In this document: positions 49,278-57,597 of the stretch, piece by piece
Layout of the letters: every line of letters starts with the position of its first letter
Position numbering within the stretch: the first letter of the stretch is position 1
From: Rhodocyclaceae bacterium UBA2346
GTDB lineage: Bacteria > Pseudomonadota > Gammaproteobacteria > Burkholderiales > Rhodocyclaceae
Length of the DNA: 59,655 nt
Reading direction: 5' to 3'
NCBI GenBank assembly: GCA_002344625.1
Contig: DDUE01000082.1
Location: 1-59,655, forward strand
Translations under genes and position numbers: made by a program
The notes under the pieces: model-generated
Told to the model about the DNA's origin: nothing
The model's database searches: none
The model's input: only the letters and a program-made list of their open reading frames with translations

Positions 49278-51095
49278 TTACTTGCCACGCATGAAAAAAC
49301 GATCGAGCTCGTTCATCGACAACTGCGTCCAGGTCGGGCGGCCGTGATTGCACTGGTCGGCGCGTTCGGTGGACTCCATGTCGCGCAGCAAGGCGTTCAT
49401 TTCCGGAATGCTCAGCGACCGGTTCGCACGCACCGCGCCGTGGCAGGCCATGGTTGCCAGCAATTCATTGCGACGCGCCGTGACGACGTCGCTCGCGGGC
49501 ACTTCGCCCAACTCTTCGAGAAGCTGCCGGACGAGATCGGCGACCGGCGCGTTGGCGAGCAGTGCCGGCACGCTGCGTACCGCGAGCTCAAGAGGTCCGG
49601 CCGGGGTGACGTCGAAGCCCATGCCCGCGAGCACCTCGGTGCATTCCTCGGCGACCGCCATCGAGCGCGGGTCGAGGCGCAGCACTGCTGGAATCAGCAG
49701 GCGCTGGGTCGATGGCGTGCCGTCGACGACGGTCTTGAGCTTTTCGTAGAGGATGCGCTCGTGCGCGGCATGCATGTCGACCAGTACGAGTCCGGCATGA
49801 TTCTGCGCGAGGATGTACACACCGTGCAACTGGGCCAGCGCGTAACCCAGCGGGGCGCTCTCCGCCGCCGCGTCCGCGCCGGATTCGGGCGGCTGGCTCG
49901 CAGTATGCTGCGCCGCTCCATTCGGTGCTCCGGCCGCCGCAACGAAATCCAGATAAGGGCGGCTGGCCGGCTCCATCGCCTGCGGCCCCGGCCCGTAGTG
50001 GCGCAAGGGTGGTTGGTAGCTCATGGCGGTTCGCAGCGGCGGCTGGCCGGGCGTCGCCTGCGCCTCATCGGCGTGGGTTGGCGTTGCCGATGAACCTTGT
50101 CCGGCTGCCGAGGCCGCACCGGAGGCGGCCAGGGTGCGCGAGACCGCATGAAACACGAACTGGTGGATCGCACGTGCGTCGCGAAAGCGCACCTCGATCT
50201 TGGCCGGATGGACATTCACATCGACGCCCGCCGGGTCGAGCTCCAGGAACAGCACATAGGCCGGATGGCGGTTGCCGTGCAGGATGTCCTGATACGCTTG
50301 GCGGAGTGCGTGGGTCAACAGCTTGTCACGGACGAAGCGCCCATTGACGAAGAAATACTGGGCGTCGCGGCTGGCGCGCGAATACGCGGGCAAGGAGGCG
50401 AGTCCACTAAGGCGCAGAACGCCGGCGTCGGCATCCACCACGCGGGCGTTGGCGAGAAAATCGTCTCCCATAAGCGCGCCGGTGCGGTGCTGCGCCTCGG
50501 CCGGGGGCAGGCGATGCACGACCCGGCCGTTGTGGCTCAACTGCAGCGCGATATCCGGCCGTGCCAGCGCCACCCGCCGGAACACCTCGTCGCAGTGCGC
50601 GAACTCGGTGCCCTCGCTCTTCAGGAACTTGCGCCGGGCGGGGGTGTTGAAGTAAAGCTCGGCGACGTCGACGACGGTGCCGCCATTGAGCGCCGCGGGC
50701 GACAGGGCGAGGTCGCCGCCGTCGACACACCAAGCATGCGCCTGGCCCTCGGCGCGGCTGGTGATGCGGGTGCGTGCGACCGCCGCGATCGCCGCGAGCG
50801 CCTCGCCCCTGAAACCCATGGTGCCGACGCGTTCGAGATCCTCCAGCGTGGCGATCTTGCTGGTCGCGTGGCGGGCCAGGGCGCGCGGCAGGTCGTCGCG
50901 CTCGATGCCGCAGCCATCGTCGGCCACTCTGATCCGGCGCACGCCGCCTTGCTCGAGCTGTACTTCGATCGCGCGCGCGCCGGCGTCGAGCGCGTTCTCG
51001 AGCACTTCCTTGAGTACCGATGCCGGCCGTTCCACGACCTCGCCGGCTGCGATCTGGTTGATCAGGAGATCAGAGAGGGGTTTGATGACCGGCAT
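49278..51095 (-). CDS. mutL: DNA mismatch repair protein MutL
   Basis: 605 residues. The GHKL ATPase end has INQIAAGEVVERPASVLKEVLENALDAGA, VADDGCGIERDDL and TMGFRGEALAAI; the N-terminal lobe also has FFVNGRFVRDKLL. A Pro/Ala/Gln-rich linker (about 340-400) joins the C-terminal dimerisation domain (LVLVDMHAAHERILYEKLK). The DQHAxxE endonuclease motif reads VDMHAAHER, so it probably lacks strong nuclease activity; the C-terminal ACHGAVRANRSLS is as in E. coli-type MutL. Confidence 0.97.
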   Translation of the reverse strand: MPVIKPLSDLLINQIAAGEVVERPASVLKEVLENALDAGARAIEVQLEQGGVRRIRVADDGCGIERDDLPRALARHATSKIATLEDLERVGTMGFRGEALAAIAAVARTRITSRAEGQAHAWCVDGGDLALSPAALNGGTVVDVAELYFNTPARRKFLKSEGTEFAHCDEVFRRVALARPDIALQLSHNGRVVHRLPPAEAQHRTGALMGDDFLANARVVDADAGVLRLSGLASLPAYSRASRDAQYFFVNGRFVRDKLLTHALRQAYQDILHGNRHPAYVLFLELDPAGVDVNVHPAKIEVRFRDARAIHQFVFHAVSRTLAASGAASAAGQGSSATPTHADEAQATPGQPPLRTAMSYQPPLRHYGPGPQAMEPASRPYLDFVAAAGAPNGAAQHTASQPPESGADAAAESAPLGYALAQLHGVYILAQNHAGLVLVDMHAAHERILYEKLKTVVDGTPSTQRLLIPAVLRLDPRSMAVAEECTEVLAGMGFDVTPAGPLELAVRSVPALLANAPVADLVRQLLEELGEVPASDVVTARRNELLATMACHGAVRANRSLSIPEMNALLRDMESTERADQCNHGRPTWTQLSMNELDRFFMRGK

Positions 51096-51276
51096 GGCGG
51101 ATTTGCGCTGGAGACGAACCCGGCATTATACGGCGTGGGCGGACGTGGTCCCGCGATCGGCGCGGCTCAAACCCGCCGCGATCCGGTATCATCGCGGCTC
51201 CAGTCACGCACCGGCGCGCGTGAAGGTTGCACGGTCGCAACCCGCAGCTCGCGCCCCGGGTACGCATCCAGACCCC

Positions 51277-51948
51277 ATGAAGTCGATCGTCATTCTCATC
51301 TCGGGCCGTGGCAGCAACATGGAATCCATCGTTGCCGCCGACATCCACGGCGCACACATTGCGGCAGTCATCAGCAACCGGCCGGAAGCGGCGGGCTTGC
51401 AGTTCGCGGCGGGACGCGGCATCGCGACCGCGGTGGTCGACCACAAGCGGTTCGGCGAACGGGGGCAGTTCGATCAGGCCTTGCTGTGCGAGATCGAGCG
51501 CCATAAACCCGACCTGGTCGTGCTGGCGGGGTTCATGCGGGTCTTGGGTGATGAGATCGTTCGCCATTTCGAAGGGCGGCTGCTCAACATCCATCCGTCG
51601 CTGCTGCCGGCCTTCACCGGCTTGCATACCCACCGGCGCGTGCTCGAAAGCGGTGTGCGCGTGCACGGGGCGACGGTACATTTCGTGACGCCGGCGCTCG
51701 ATTGCGGTCCCATCGTCGCCCAAGCAGTGGTGCCGGTGCGGCCGGACGACGACGAGGCCACGCTGGCGCGACGGGTGCTGGCGGAGGAGCACCGGATCTA
51801 TCCGCAGGCGGTCAAGTGGTTTGTCGAAGGGCGCCTGCGGGTCGGCGCGGACGGCCGTGTTTGCGTTGTGGGTGCGCAAATGCCGGCGGCGGCCTTGCAC
51901 GCGCCTGAAATCGATGAAGAACCAGGAGGTCTCGATGCGAAGCGCTAA
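51277..51948 (+). CDS. purN: phosphoribosylglycinamide formyltransferase
   Basis: 223 residues. IVILISGRGSNMESIV, VLAGFMRVLGDEIVRHFEGRLLNIHPSLLPAFTGLHTHRRVLESG and VHFVTPALDCGPIVAQ carry the catalytic Asn, His and Asp of the family. It uses 10-formyltetrahydrofolate in purine synthesis step 3. The end overlaps the DUF3108 gene start by 14 bases. A longer upstream frame from 50677 is antisense to mutL and was discarded. Confidence 0.96.
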   Translation: MKSIVILISGRGSNMESIVAADIHGAHIAAVISNRPEAAGLQFAAGRGIATAVVDHKRFGERGQFDQALLCEIERHKPDLVVLAGFMRVLGDEIVRHFEGRLLNIHPSLLPAFTGLHTHRRVLESGVRVHGATVHFVTPALDCGPIVAQAVVPVRPDDDEATLARRVLAEEHRIYPQAVKWFVEGRLRVGADGRVCVVGAQMPAAALHAPEIDEEPGGLDAKR

Positions 51949-52684
51949 AGCCTGCCTTGCGCGGTTGGGGGGGGTATTCATGCTTGTGTTTGCGTTGATC
52001 GGCGGGCCGGCGCTGGCCGAACCGAGCGCAGCGGTGCGCGACTGGCCGAGCGCCGGGCGGCTCGCGTTCGACGTGATGCGTGGCGAGGACGGTCTCAAGC
52101 TCGGCGAGGCGCTGCACCGCTGGCGGCATGACGACGCACGCTACGAGATGACGCTGGCGCTCGAAACCACGGGGCTGGCCGGGCTGTTGTACAGTTTTCA
52201 GTATGTCCAGGAAAGCAAGGGGGCGATCGTCGATGGCATGCTCCAGCCGGAGCGCTTCGATGTCGCTCAGTCGGGCCGCAAGCCCGAGCAGGCGGATTTC
52301 GACTGGAAGGCGCGAACCGTCCGGGTCGTGCGCAAGGGCAAGGAAACCATCACCACGATTGGCCCCGGGGACCAGGATGTGCTGAGCGTGTGGCATCTGG
52401 CGGCGCTCGCGGCGGGGCGTACGCTGCCGGCCGAACTCTTGCTGGTCACGAACCGGCGCGCGACGCCGACCACGATCAGCGAAATCGGCACGGAGTCGGT
52501 GCGTGTTCCCGCTGGCAGCTTCGAGACGCGCAGGATCAGGGCACGCGCCAACACCGGCAAACTCACCATCGATCTGTGGGTTTCGCCGCAGCATCACGGC
52601 GTGCCGGTGCGCATCCTGTTGGTGGACGACAAGGGCCAGGTGCTCGACCTTCAGGCCCGGTCGATTGAATTTGACGCGTCGTGA
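51935..52684 (+). CDS. DUF3108 exported protein
   Basis: 249 residues. A signal peptide (hydrophobic GGVFMLVFALIGGPALA) precedes a beta-rich mature domain: GRLAFDVMRGEDGLKLGEALHRW, VDGMLQPERFDVAQSG, QDVLSVWHLAALAAGR and GVPVRILLVDDKGQVLDLQA fit DUF3108, a periplasmic family of unknown role. AGGAGG eight bases upstream supports ATG 51935; that start overlaps the purN stop, so it is coupled. Confidence 0.88.
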   Translation: MRSAKACLARLGGVFMLVFALIGGPALAEPSAAVRDWPSAGRLAFDVMRGEDGLKLGEALHRWRHDDARYEMTLALETTGLAGLLYSFQYVQESKGAIVDGMLQPERFDVAQSGRKPEQADFDWKARTVRVVRKGKETITTIGPGDQDVLSVWHLAALAAGRTLPAELLLVTNRRATPTTISEIGTESVRVPAGSFETRRIRARANTGKLTIDLWVSPQHHGVPVRILLVDDKGQVLDLQARSIEFDAS

Positions 52685-52747
52685 CCGGCCGCTTCGGCCG
52701 CAACACAATCTTTCGGGGCGCGACGCCTCGGCAGCAGGTAGCAGGCA

Positions 52748-54097
52748 ATGAATGAAAAACGCAAGAGCAATCGCAAGTCGGGCGGCAAGGATGCGGGCGG
52801 GGCCGCGCATGCGGTGCTGAAGAGCGAGGCGCCGGTTTCGCGCAGCCTGCTGATCCAGGCCGCGCAGGTGATCGGGCTGGTGCTGCAGTTCGACCACCCG
52901 GCCGACGGCGTGCTGTCGCGGCATTTTCGTGACAACCGCGAACTGGGGCAGCGCGACCGGGGTTTCGTCGCCGAAACCGTTTACGGGATTCTGCGTCGCC
53001 TGCGCTGGCTGCGCCGCCTGGTGGGCGAGGATGCACGTCCGCGCGCAATGCTGCTGGGCTGGCTGGCGCGTGGCGAGGGATGGCCGATGCGCCACTTCGA
53101 GGGCCTGGTTTCCCCGGCCGAGCTGAGCTGGATCGAGGAAATCAAGGCCAGGGTACTCGACGATGGTTCGCTGGCCGAGCGCGCCGACTTGCCGGACTGG
53201 CTGGTCGAGCGTTTGTTGCCGGTGCATGGTGAGGCGGGTTTGCTCGAGCTTGCCCACAGTCTCAACCGCGGTGCGCCGCTGGATCTGCGCGCCAACCTGA
53301 TGAAGACCGGTCGCGACGAGTTGCTGCAGGCGTTGCGTGATTCGGGGGTCGAGGCCGCGGCGTGCACCTACTCGCCGTGCGGTGTTCGGCTGGCGGGCAA
53401 GCCGGCCCTGCAAAAGCATCCACTGTTCCTGTCGGGCAATTTCGAAGTGCAGGACGAGGGCAGCCAGTTGCTTGGCTTCCTGGTGCAGCCGCGGCGCGGT
53501 GAACTGGTGGTGGACTTTTGTGCGGGTGCGGGAGGCAAGACGCTGCAACTGGGCGCCATGATGCGCTCCACCGGGCGGCTGTACGCCTTCGATGTCTCGG
53601 ACAAGCGGCTCGCCAAGCTCAAGCCGCGCTTTGCGCGCGCCGGGTTGTCGAACGTGCATCCGGTGCTGATCGCGCATGAACGCGACGCGAAGGTCAAGAA
53701 GCTTGCAGGCAAGGCCGACCGCGTGCTGGTCGACGCGCCTTGCAGCGGCCTGGGTACCTTGCGGCGCAATCCGGATCTCAAATGGCGCCAGACGCCGGCC
53801 GGCATAGCCGAGATGCTCGGCAAGCAGTTCGACATTCTCGAGTCGGCGGCCCGGTTGGTGCGGCCGGGTGGGCGCCTGGTGTATGCCACCTGCAGTTTGC
53901 TGGCGGAGGAGAACGATGGCATCGTCGATCGTTTTCTGGGCCAGCATCCCGAGTTCGTGCAACTCGACGCGTCGGTACTGCTCGCGCACCAGGACATTCC
54001 CGTCGCCACCGGCGCGCGCTTGCGCCTGCTGCCGTCGGTGCACAACACCGATGGTTTCTTTGCGGCCGTGCTGGAGCGTATCCGCGACGATGGGTGA
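52748..54097 (+). CDS. RsmB/NOP-family RNA (cytosine-5) methyltransferase
   Basis: 449 residues. After a basic N-terminus and a NusB-like helical region (with FVAETVYGILRRLRWLRRLVG), the SAM-binding core shows FCAGAGGKTLQLGAMM, DVSDKRLAKLKPRF, the catalytic Cys motif DAPCSGLGTLRRNPDLKWR, and VYATCSLLAEEND. It methylates a cytosine in rRNA, probably 16S, but the exact target cannot be told. Its end overlaps the PLD-family gene by 8 bases. Confidence 0.92.
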   Translation: MNEKRKSNRKSGGKDAGGAAHAVLKSEAPVSRSLLIQAAQVIGLVLQFDHPADGVLSRHFRDNRELGQRDRGFVAETVYGILRRLRWLRRLVGEDARPRAMLLGWLARGEGWPMRHFEGLVSPAELSWIEEIKARVLDDGSLAERADLPDWLVERLLPVHGEAGLLELAHSLNRGAPLDLRANLMKTGRDELLQALRDSGVEAAACTYSPCGVRLAGKPALQKHPLFLSGNFEVQDEGSQLLGFLVQPRRGELVVDFCAGAGGKTLQLGAMMRSTGRLYAFDVSDKRLAKLKPRFARAGLSNVHPVLIAHERDAKVKKLAGKADRVLVDAPCSGLGTLRRNPDLKWRQTPAGIAEMLGKQFDILESAARLVRPGGRLVYATCSLLAEENDGIVDRFLGQHPEFVQLDASVLLAHQDIPVATGARLRLLPSVHNTDGFFAAVLERIRDDG

Positions 54098-54671
54098 CGC
54101 CGTGTCCGGGTGCATGCGGGTGTTCGTCGCGGCACTTGCTGCGGTCTTGTCGGTATCGGGTGCGGCTGCGGCAGTCAGTTTTCCGGCGACCGGACGTGTC
54201 GAGGTTGCGTTCTCGCCGCGCGACGATCCGCAGGCATTGCTGGTGCGGGTGATCGGCGCGGCAACGAGATCCATCCACGTCCAGGCCTATGTGTTCACCA
54301 GTCAGCCGATCGCCGATGCCTTGATCGCGGCGCACAGGCGCGGGGTGAAGGTCGAAGTGCTTGCCGATGCGGGCATGAACCGGCGCGGCACCGGCAAGGC
54401 GTTGCCCAAACTCCTGGAGGCTGGCGTACCCCTCGCTTTCGAAACGCGCTATGCGGCCGCGCACAACAAGGTCGTCATCGTCGATGCGCAGGGGCCGGGT
54501 TGCGCGGTCGTGACCGGGTCGTACAATTTCACCTGGTCGGCGCGCAATCGCAATGCGGAGAACATGGTCGTGCACCATGACAACTGCGCGCTTGCCCGCC
54601 ATTTTCTCGACAACTGGCGGACGCATCGCAAGGATGCCGAGCTCGTGAAACGACTGCCCGGACGGCCTTGA
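54090..54671 (+). CDS. exported single-HKD phospholipase D-family protein
   Basis: 193 residues, with a signal peptide (MRVFVAALAAVLSVSGAAAA begins at the internal Met, 54114). One HKD motif: HNKVVIVDAQGPGCAVVTGSYNFT, giving His, Lys, Asp and the GSxNF signature, and YAAAHNK before it. Single-HKD, small secreted proteins are Nuc/BfiI-type nucleases that act as dimers, or lipid hydrolases. Start codon 54090 overlaps the methyltransferase stop; 54114 is the other choice. A nuclease function is likely but unproven. Confidence 0.85.
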   Translation: MGDAVSGCMRVFVAALAAVLSVSGAAAAVSFPATGRVEVAFSPRDDPQALLVRVIGAATRSIHVQAYVFTSQPIADALIAAHRRGVKVEVLADAGMNRRGTGKALPKLLEAGVPLAFETRYAAAHNKVVIVDAQGPGCAVVTGSYNFTWSARNRNAENMVVHHDNCALARHFLDNWRTHRKDAELVKRLPGRP

Positions 54672-54767
54672 GCCTTCCCGCAGTGGCATGGCGAGCGTCG
54701 ATTGTGCTCGCGCGCTCCCCGGTTGGCGTAAAATCGGCGCTCTTTCTGTCAACGGAAACATCGACTA

Positions 54768-55937
54768 ATGTTCAATGGCTTCATAGACCTGCCCTGGTGG
54801 GGCTACATCGTGGTGACGCTTGCGCTCACGCATGTCACGATCGCTTCGGTCACGATCTTTCTGCACCGTCATCAGGCGCATCGGGCGCTCGAACTGCACC
54901 CGCTGCCGAGTCATTTCTTCAGGTTCTGGCTTTGGCTGACAACCGGCATGGTGACCAAGGAATGGGCAGCCATCCATCGCAAGCACCATGCCAAATGCGA
55001 AACCGCGGACGATCCGCACAGCCCGCAGGTGCGCGGTATCCGCAAGGTGCTGCTCGAAGGGGCCGAGCTTTACCGGGCCGAGTCGAAGAATCCCGAGACA
55101 CTCAGCCGCTATGGTCACGGTACGCCGGACGACTGGATCGAGCGCAACGTGTACAGGCACTCGGTGCTGGGCGTGTCGCTGATGCTGGTCATCGATCTCG
55201 CGCTGTTCGGTCCGATCGGTTTGACGATCTGGGCCGTTCAGATGGCCTGGATTCCGATCTGGGCAGCCGGGGTGATCAATGGTCTGGGGCACTACGTCGG
55301 ATATCGCAATTACGATTGCGCCGATGCCTCGACCAATCTCGTTCCGTGGGGCATCCTGATCGGCGGCGAGGAGTTGCACAACAATCACCACAGCTTCGCC
55401 ACTTCGGCCAAGCTGTCGTCCAAGTGGTATGAGTTCGACATCGGCTGGATGTACATCCGCATTCTCGAGATCCTGGGGCTCGCGAAGGCGCGCAAGACCA
55501 TTCCCAAGCCGCGATTCGATGCACCCAAGAGCGTGCCCGATCTGGATACGCTGCAGGCGGTGATTACCCATCGCTACGATGTGATGACCCGCTACATGGG
55601 TTCGATCAAGCGGATGTGTAGCGAGGAGATCGACCGGATCGCGAGCGCGCACGCGGGCAAGTTCGATGTGCGCGCGTTGCGCCGCTGGGTGTTGTCGGGC
55701 GATGCGGATGGCTTGGCCGAGGCCGAACGCCAGCGACTCGAGGCGGTCGTGAAGGACAGCAGGCAGTTGTCCATGGCGGTGACCATGCGCGCCGAACTGA
55801 CGGCCATCTGGGCCCGCTCCAACGCCAGCCGCGAACAGTTGCTGAAGCAACTGCAGGACTGGATCGCGCGTGCCGAGCAGAGTGGCGTCGAGCAGCTTCA
55901 GGAGTTCTCGGTCAGACTGCGCCGTTACGCCATCTGA
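54768..55937 (+). CDS. fatty acid desaturase (delta-9 acyl desaturase-like)
   Basis: 389 residues, four membrane helices. The three histidine boxes are HRHQAHRALELH, HRKHHAK and EELHNNHHSF, which bind the di-iron centre. The length and C-terminal ~90-residue helical tail match the betaproteobacterial/pseudomonad membrane desaturase that works on phospholipid or acyl-CoA chains. It introduces a double bond with oxygen to keep membranes fluid. Stand-alone gene; an ArsR regulator converges on it. Confidence 0.93.
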   Translation: MFNGFIDLPWWGYIVVTLALTHVTIASVTIFLHRHQAHRALELHPLPSHFFRFWLWLTTGMVTKEWAAIHRKHHAKCETADDPHSPQVRGIRKVLLEGAELYRAESKNPETLSRYGHGTPDDWIERNVYRHSVLGVSLMLVIDLALFGPIGLTIWAVQMAWIPIWAAGVINGLGHYVGYRNYDCADASTNLVPWGILIGGEELHNNHHSFATSAKLSSKWYEFDIGWMYIRILEILGLAKARKTIPKPRFDAPKSVPDLDTLQAVITHRYDVMTRYMGSIKRMCSEEIDRIASAHAGKFDVRALRRWVLSGDADGLAEAERQRLEAVVKDSRQLSMAVTMRAELTAIWARSNASREQLLKQLQDWIARAEQSGVEQLQEFSVRLRRYAI

Positions 55938-55967
55938 TGCCGATCGGAGCCTTGGCCGCCGTCCGCG

Positions 55968-56390
55968 TCAGTCCTGTGATACGCGTGATTTGCGGGAGCG
56001 ATGCTTGGCGGCCTGCACCGGTGAAAGCAGGCGAATCGGCGCAGGCGGTGAAATGATGTCGCGCGGGCGGCGGTCCATTTCCGCCAGGCGCGTGCGGGCC
56101 ATCGTGAGGCCGGCCGGCCGCTCCTTGCTCATGGCTTTCAGCAGATCGGCGACCCAGATCGGCAGATCGTCGCGCAGCCGATAGAAAGTCCATTGCTCTC
56201 TGCGGTGGTCGGCCACCAGTCCGAGTGTGCGCAGTTGCGCGAGGTGGCGTGAAACCTTTGGCTGGATTTCCTGGAGTGCGTGGGCCATTTCGCACACACA
56301 CAATTCGCTTTCCGCGGCCAGGAGCAATACGATGCGCAGGCGCGTTTCATCCGAAAGCGATTTGAACAGCCTGATTGCAAAGGTTTCCAT
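55968..56390 (-). CDS. ArsR-family transcriptional regulator
   Basis: 140 residues. Winged helix: FKSLSDETRLRIVLLLAAESELCVCEMAHALQEIQPKVSRHLAQLRTLGLV. The ELCVCEM motif holds Cys31 and Cys33, which in ArsR bind arsenite. A basic Pro/Arg-rich tail (from about 95) with no obvious metal ligands extends the C-terminus. It is 27 bases after queD on the same strand and converges with the desaturase gene. No arsC, arsB or metal exporter is nearby. Confidence 0.9.
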   Translation of the reverse strand: METFAIRLFKSLSDETRLRIVLLLAAESELCVCEMAHALQEIQPKVSRHLAQLRTLGLVADHRREQWTFYRLRDDLPIWVADLLKAMSKERPAGLTMARTRLAEMDRRPRDIISPPAPIRLLSPVQAAKHRSRKSRVSQD

Positions 56391-56417
56391 GCCGCGTATC
56401 CGGAATTTGCGGGTGTT

Positions 56418-56867
56418 TCAGCCGGGTGTCCGCACGGCGTCGGCCCAGCAATTGGGTGTTTCGTACAAGCGCACCCGCTCCAGGCTCAATTGGTTGCCGA
56501 AGTTGTCGCGATAGAGCGGTGCCAGGATATTGAAGGCGATGCTGGCGAGATTCTCGGCGGTGGGCACGCGATCGAGCACGACCGTCTTGTGGCCCGGCAG
56601 GCTTGCCAGGAATTCGGCCACCATCGTGTCGTTGCGATAAACCAGGAATGCGTGGTCCCACTGATCGACGAGGCGCGCCTTGGCGATCGATTTCACTTCG
56701 CCAAAGTCCATTACCATGCCGTTGTTGGCTTGGCCGGCAGCGTCGATCACCGCGCCGCCGAGGGTGATCTCGATGACATAGCGGTGTCCGTGCAGGTGGC
56801 GGCACTGGCTGGCATGGTCAGGAATTCGATGGCCTGCATCGAATTCCAGTCGTCGGGTAATGCGCAT
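56418..56867 (-). CDS. queD: 6-carboxy-5,6,7,8-tetrahydropterin synthase
   Basis: 149 residues. RLEFDAGHRI, then CRHLHGHRYVIEI with the proposed zinc ligands His13, His26 and His28 and the catalytic Cys22; VMDFGEVK, LDHxFL-like WDHAFLV and PTAENLA complete the PTPS/QueD pattern. It converts dihydroneopterin triphosphate to 6-carboxytetrahydropterin for queuosine. TATAAT on the minus strand at 56948-56943 is a likely promoter element. The start at 56867 (MRITRRLEFD) is preferred over 56909. Confidence 0.95.
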   Translation of the reverse strand: MRITRRLEFDAGHRIPDHASQCRHLHGHRYVIEITLGGAVIDAAGQANNGMVMDFGEVKSIAKARLVDQWDHAFLVYRNDTMVAEFLASLPGHKTVVLDRVPTAENLASIAFNILAPLYRDNFGNQLSLERVRLYETPNCWADAVRTPG

Positions 56868-56973
56868 GAGTCTCGAATTCCGGTTTTTGGTGCCGTGGCG
56901 CAGGTTCAAGGCGATTGCGTGCCAATTCCCGCCAAGCCTCGAATTATAGCGGCCGACGGCGGCCGGACATGAA

Positions 56974-57001
56974 AATGGCCGACATTTCGGTGTCGGCCAT
57001 T
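56974..57001 (-). terminator. rho-independent terminator after the XRE regulator
   Basis: Minus strand: perfect 11-base-pair stem (AATGGCCGACA/TGTCGGCCATT) around a six-base loop, followed by TTTTC. It lies 47 bases after the XRE stop and before queD, so it separates the two genes. Confidence 0.7.
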
Positions 57002-57047
57002 GATGTGATGTAGGTGCCCACGCCGAACTTCCCGGCGCTTCGATTGC

Positions 57048-57335
57048 TCACTTGCGTTTGGCCTTGGCTTCCTTTTTGAGCGATTTGAACAGTTCGGGGT
57101 TCGAGGCCTTGAGGAACTCGGCGACTTCCACATCTTCGCGCTTGACCTTGTTGATGTCGATCTGTTCGACGTGAACCAGCCGCAGCAGGGCCTGGACGGG
57201 ACGTGGAATGTTACGGCCGCTTTCGTAGCGGGAACCGCCGCTCTGAGTGACGCCGATCTTCGACCAGAATTGCGACTGGTTCAGGCCCAGCTTGCGGCGA
57301 ATCTCTCGAACATCTAGTTTTTCGGTGCCTTTCAT
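57048..57335 (-). CDS. small XRE-type helix-turn-helix regulator
   Basis: 95 residues. The HTH covers about 8-50: REIRRKLGLNQSQFWSKIGVTQSGGSRYESGRNIPRPVQALL. A short hydrophilic tail (VKREDVEVAEFLKASNPEL...KAKRK) ends it. GAGGCAAC lies 8 bases before the ATG. It is flanked by a promoter (TTGTAT-N18-TATACT) and a perfect palindrome just downstream, which suggests autorepression. Targets unknown. Confidence 0.85.
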   Translation of the reverse strand: MKGTEKLDVREIRRKLGLNQSQFWSKIGVTQSGGSRYESGRNIPRPVQALLRLVHVEQIDINKVKREDVEVAEFLKASNPELFKSLKKEAKAKRK

Positions 57336-57365
57336 GTTGGTTGCCTCGGATGTTTGTATGGGTTG

Positions 57366-57379
57366 AATACATTCGTATT
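57366..57379. repeat. short inverted repeat AATAC-ATTC-GTATT upstream of the XRE gene
   Basis: Five-base arms around four bases, in the 5' leader of the XRE gene, 31 bases from its start codon. A second possible operator half in this AT-rich patch; weak on its own. Confidence 0.3.
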
Positions 57380-57413
57380 TAAGCGACTCAATTCGGGATT
57401 ACAGCGACCCTAC

Positions 57414-57466
57414 GACTTAAGTCATACGATGAATCAAGTATAGATCACTACTCGAATCTCATACAA
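57414..57466 (-). promoter_or_regulatory. XRE gene promoter with palindromic operator candidate
   Basis: Minus strand: TTGTAT (57466-57461), 18-base spacer, TATACT (57442-57437). The perfect 10-base palindrome GACTTAAGTC lies at 57414-57423, about 14 bases downstream of the -10, near the expected start of transcription. The arrangement fits autorepression by the XRE protein. The surrounding 57336-57597 stretch is the AT-rich shared upstream region with lysC. Confidence 0.5.
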
Positions 57467-57554
57467 TGCAAAATTTCACAGTGAATGGATAGTCGTTTTC
57501 AATACTCCATCGCTGGATATGGCGTTGTTCAGCACTGCAAAGTTCCTCGGGATT

Positions 57555-57577
57555 GGATAAAATCGCAGGTTTTATCC
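57555..57577 (+). promoter_or_regulatory. perfect hairpin just upstream of lysC
   Basis: GGATAAAA, seven-base loop TCGCAGG, TTTTATCC; it ends 20 bases before the lysC ATG, in the likely 5' leader. It contains TAAAAT, so it could also be a -10 element or an operator. Lysine riboswitch sequence is not present. Confidence 0.45.
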
Positions 57578-57597
57578 GTAAAGGCTTGGGTTCGAAG

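Noticed and set aside
51812..54274. 820-codon minus-strand open frame opposite the DUF3108 and methyltransferase genes
   Set aside because: Antisense shadow with low-complexity Arg/His/Gln content; the plus-strand genes are convincing.
56868..56973. preQ1 riboswitch before queD
   Set aside because: The sequence lacks the preQ1-I or preQ1-II core pattern.
57478..57597. Lysine riboswitch before lysC
   Set aside because: The conserved lysine-riboswitch core sequences are not present and the leader is too short; only a simple hairpin is seen.
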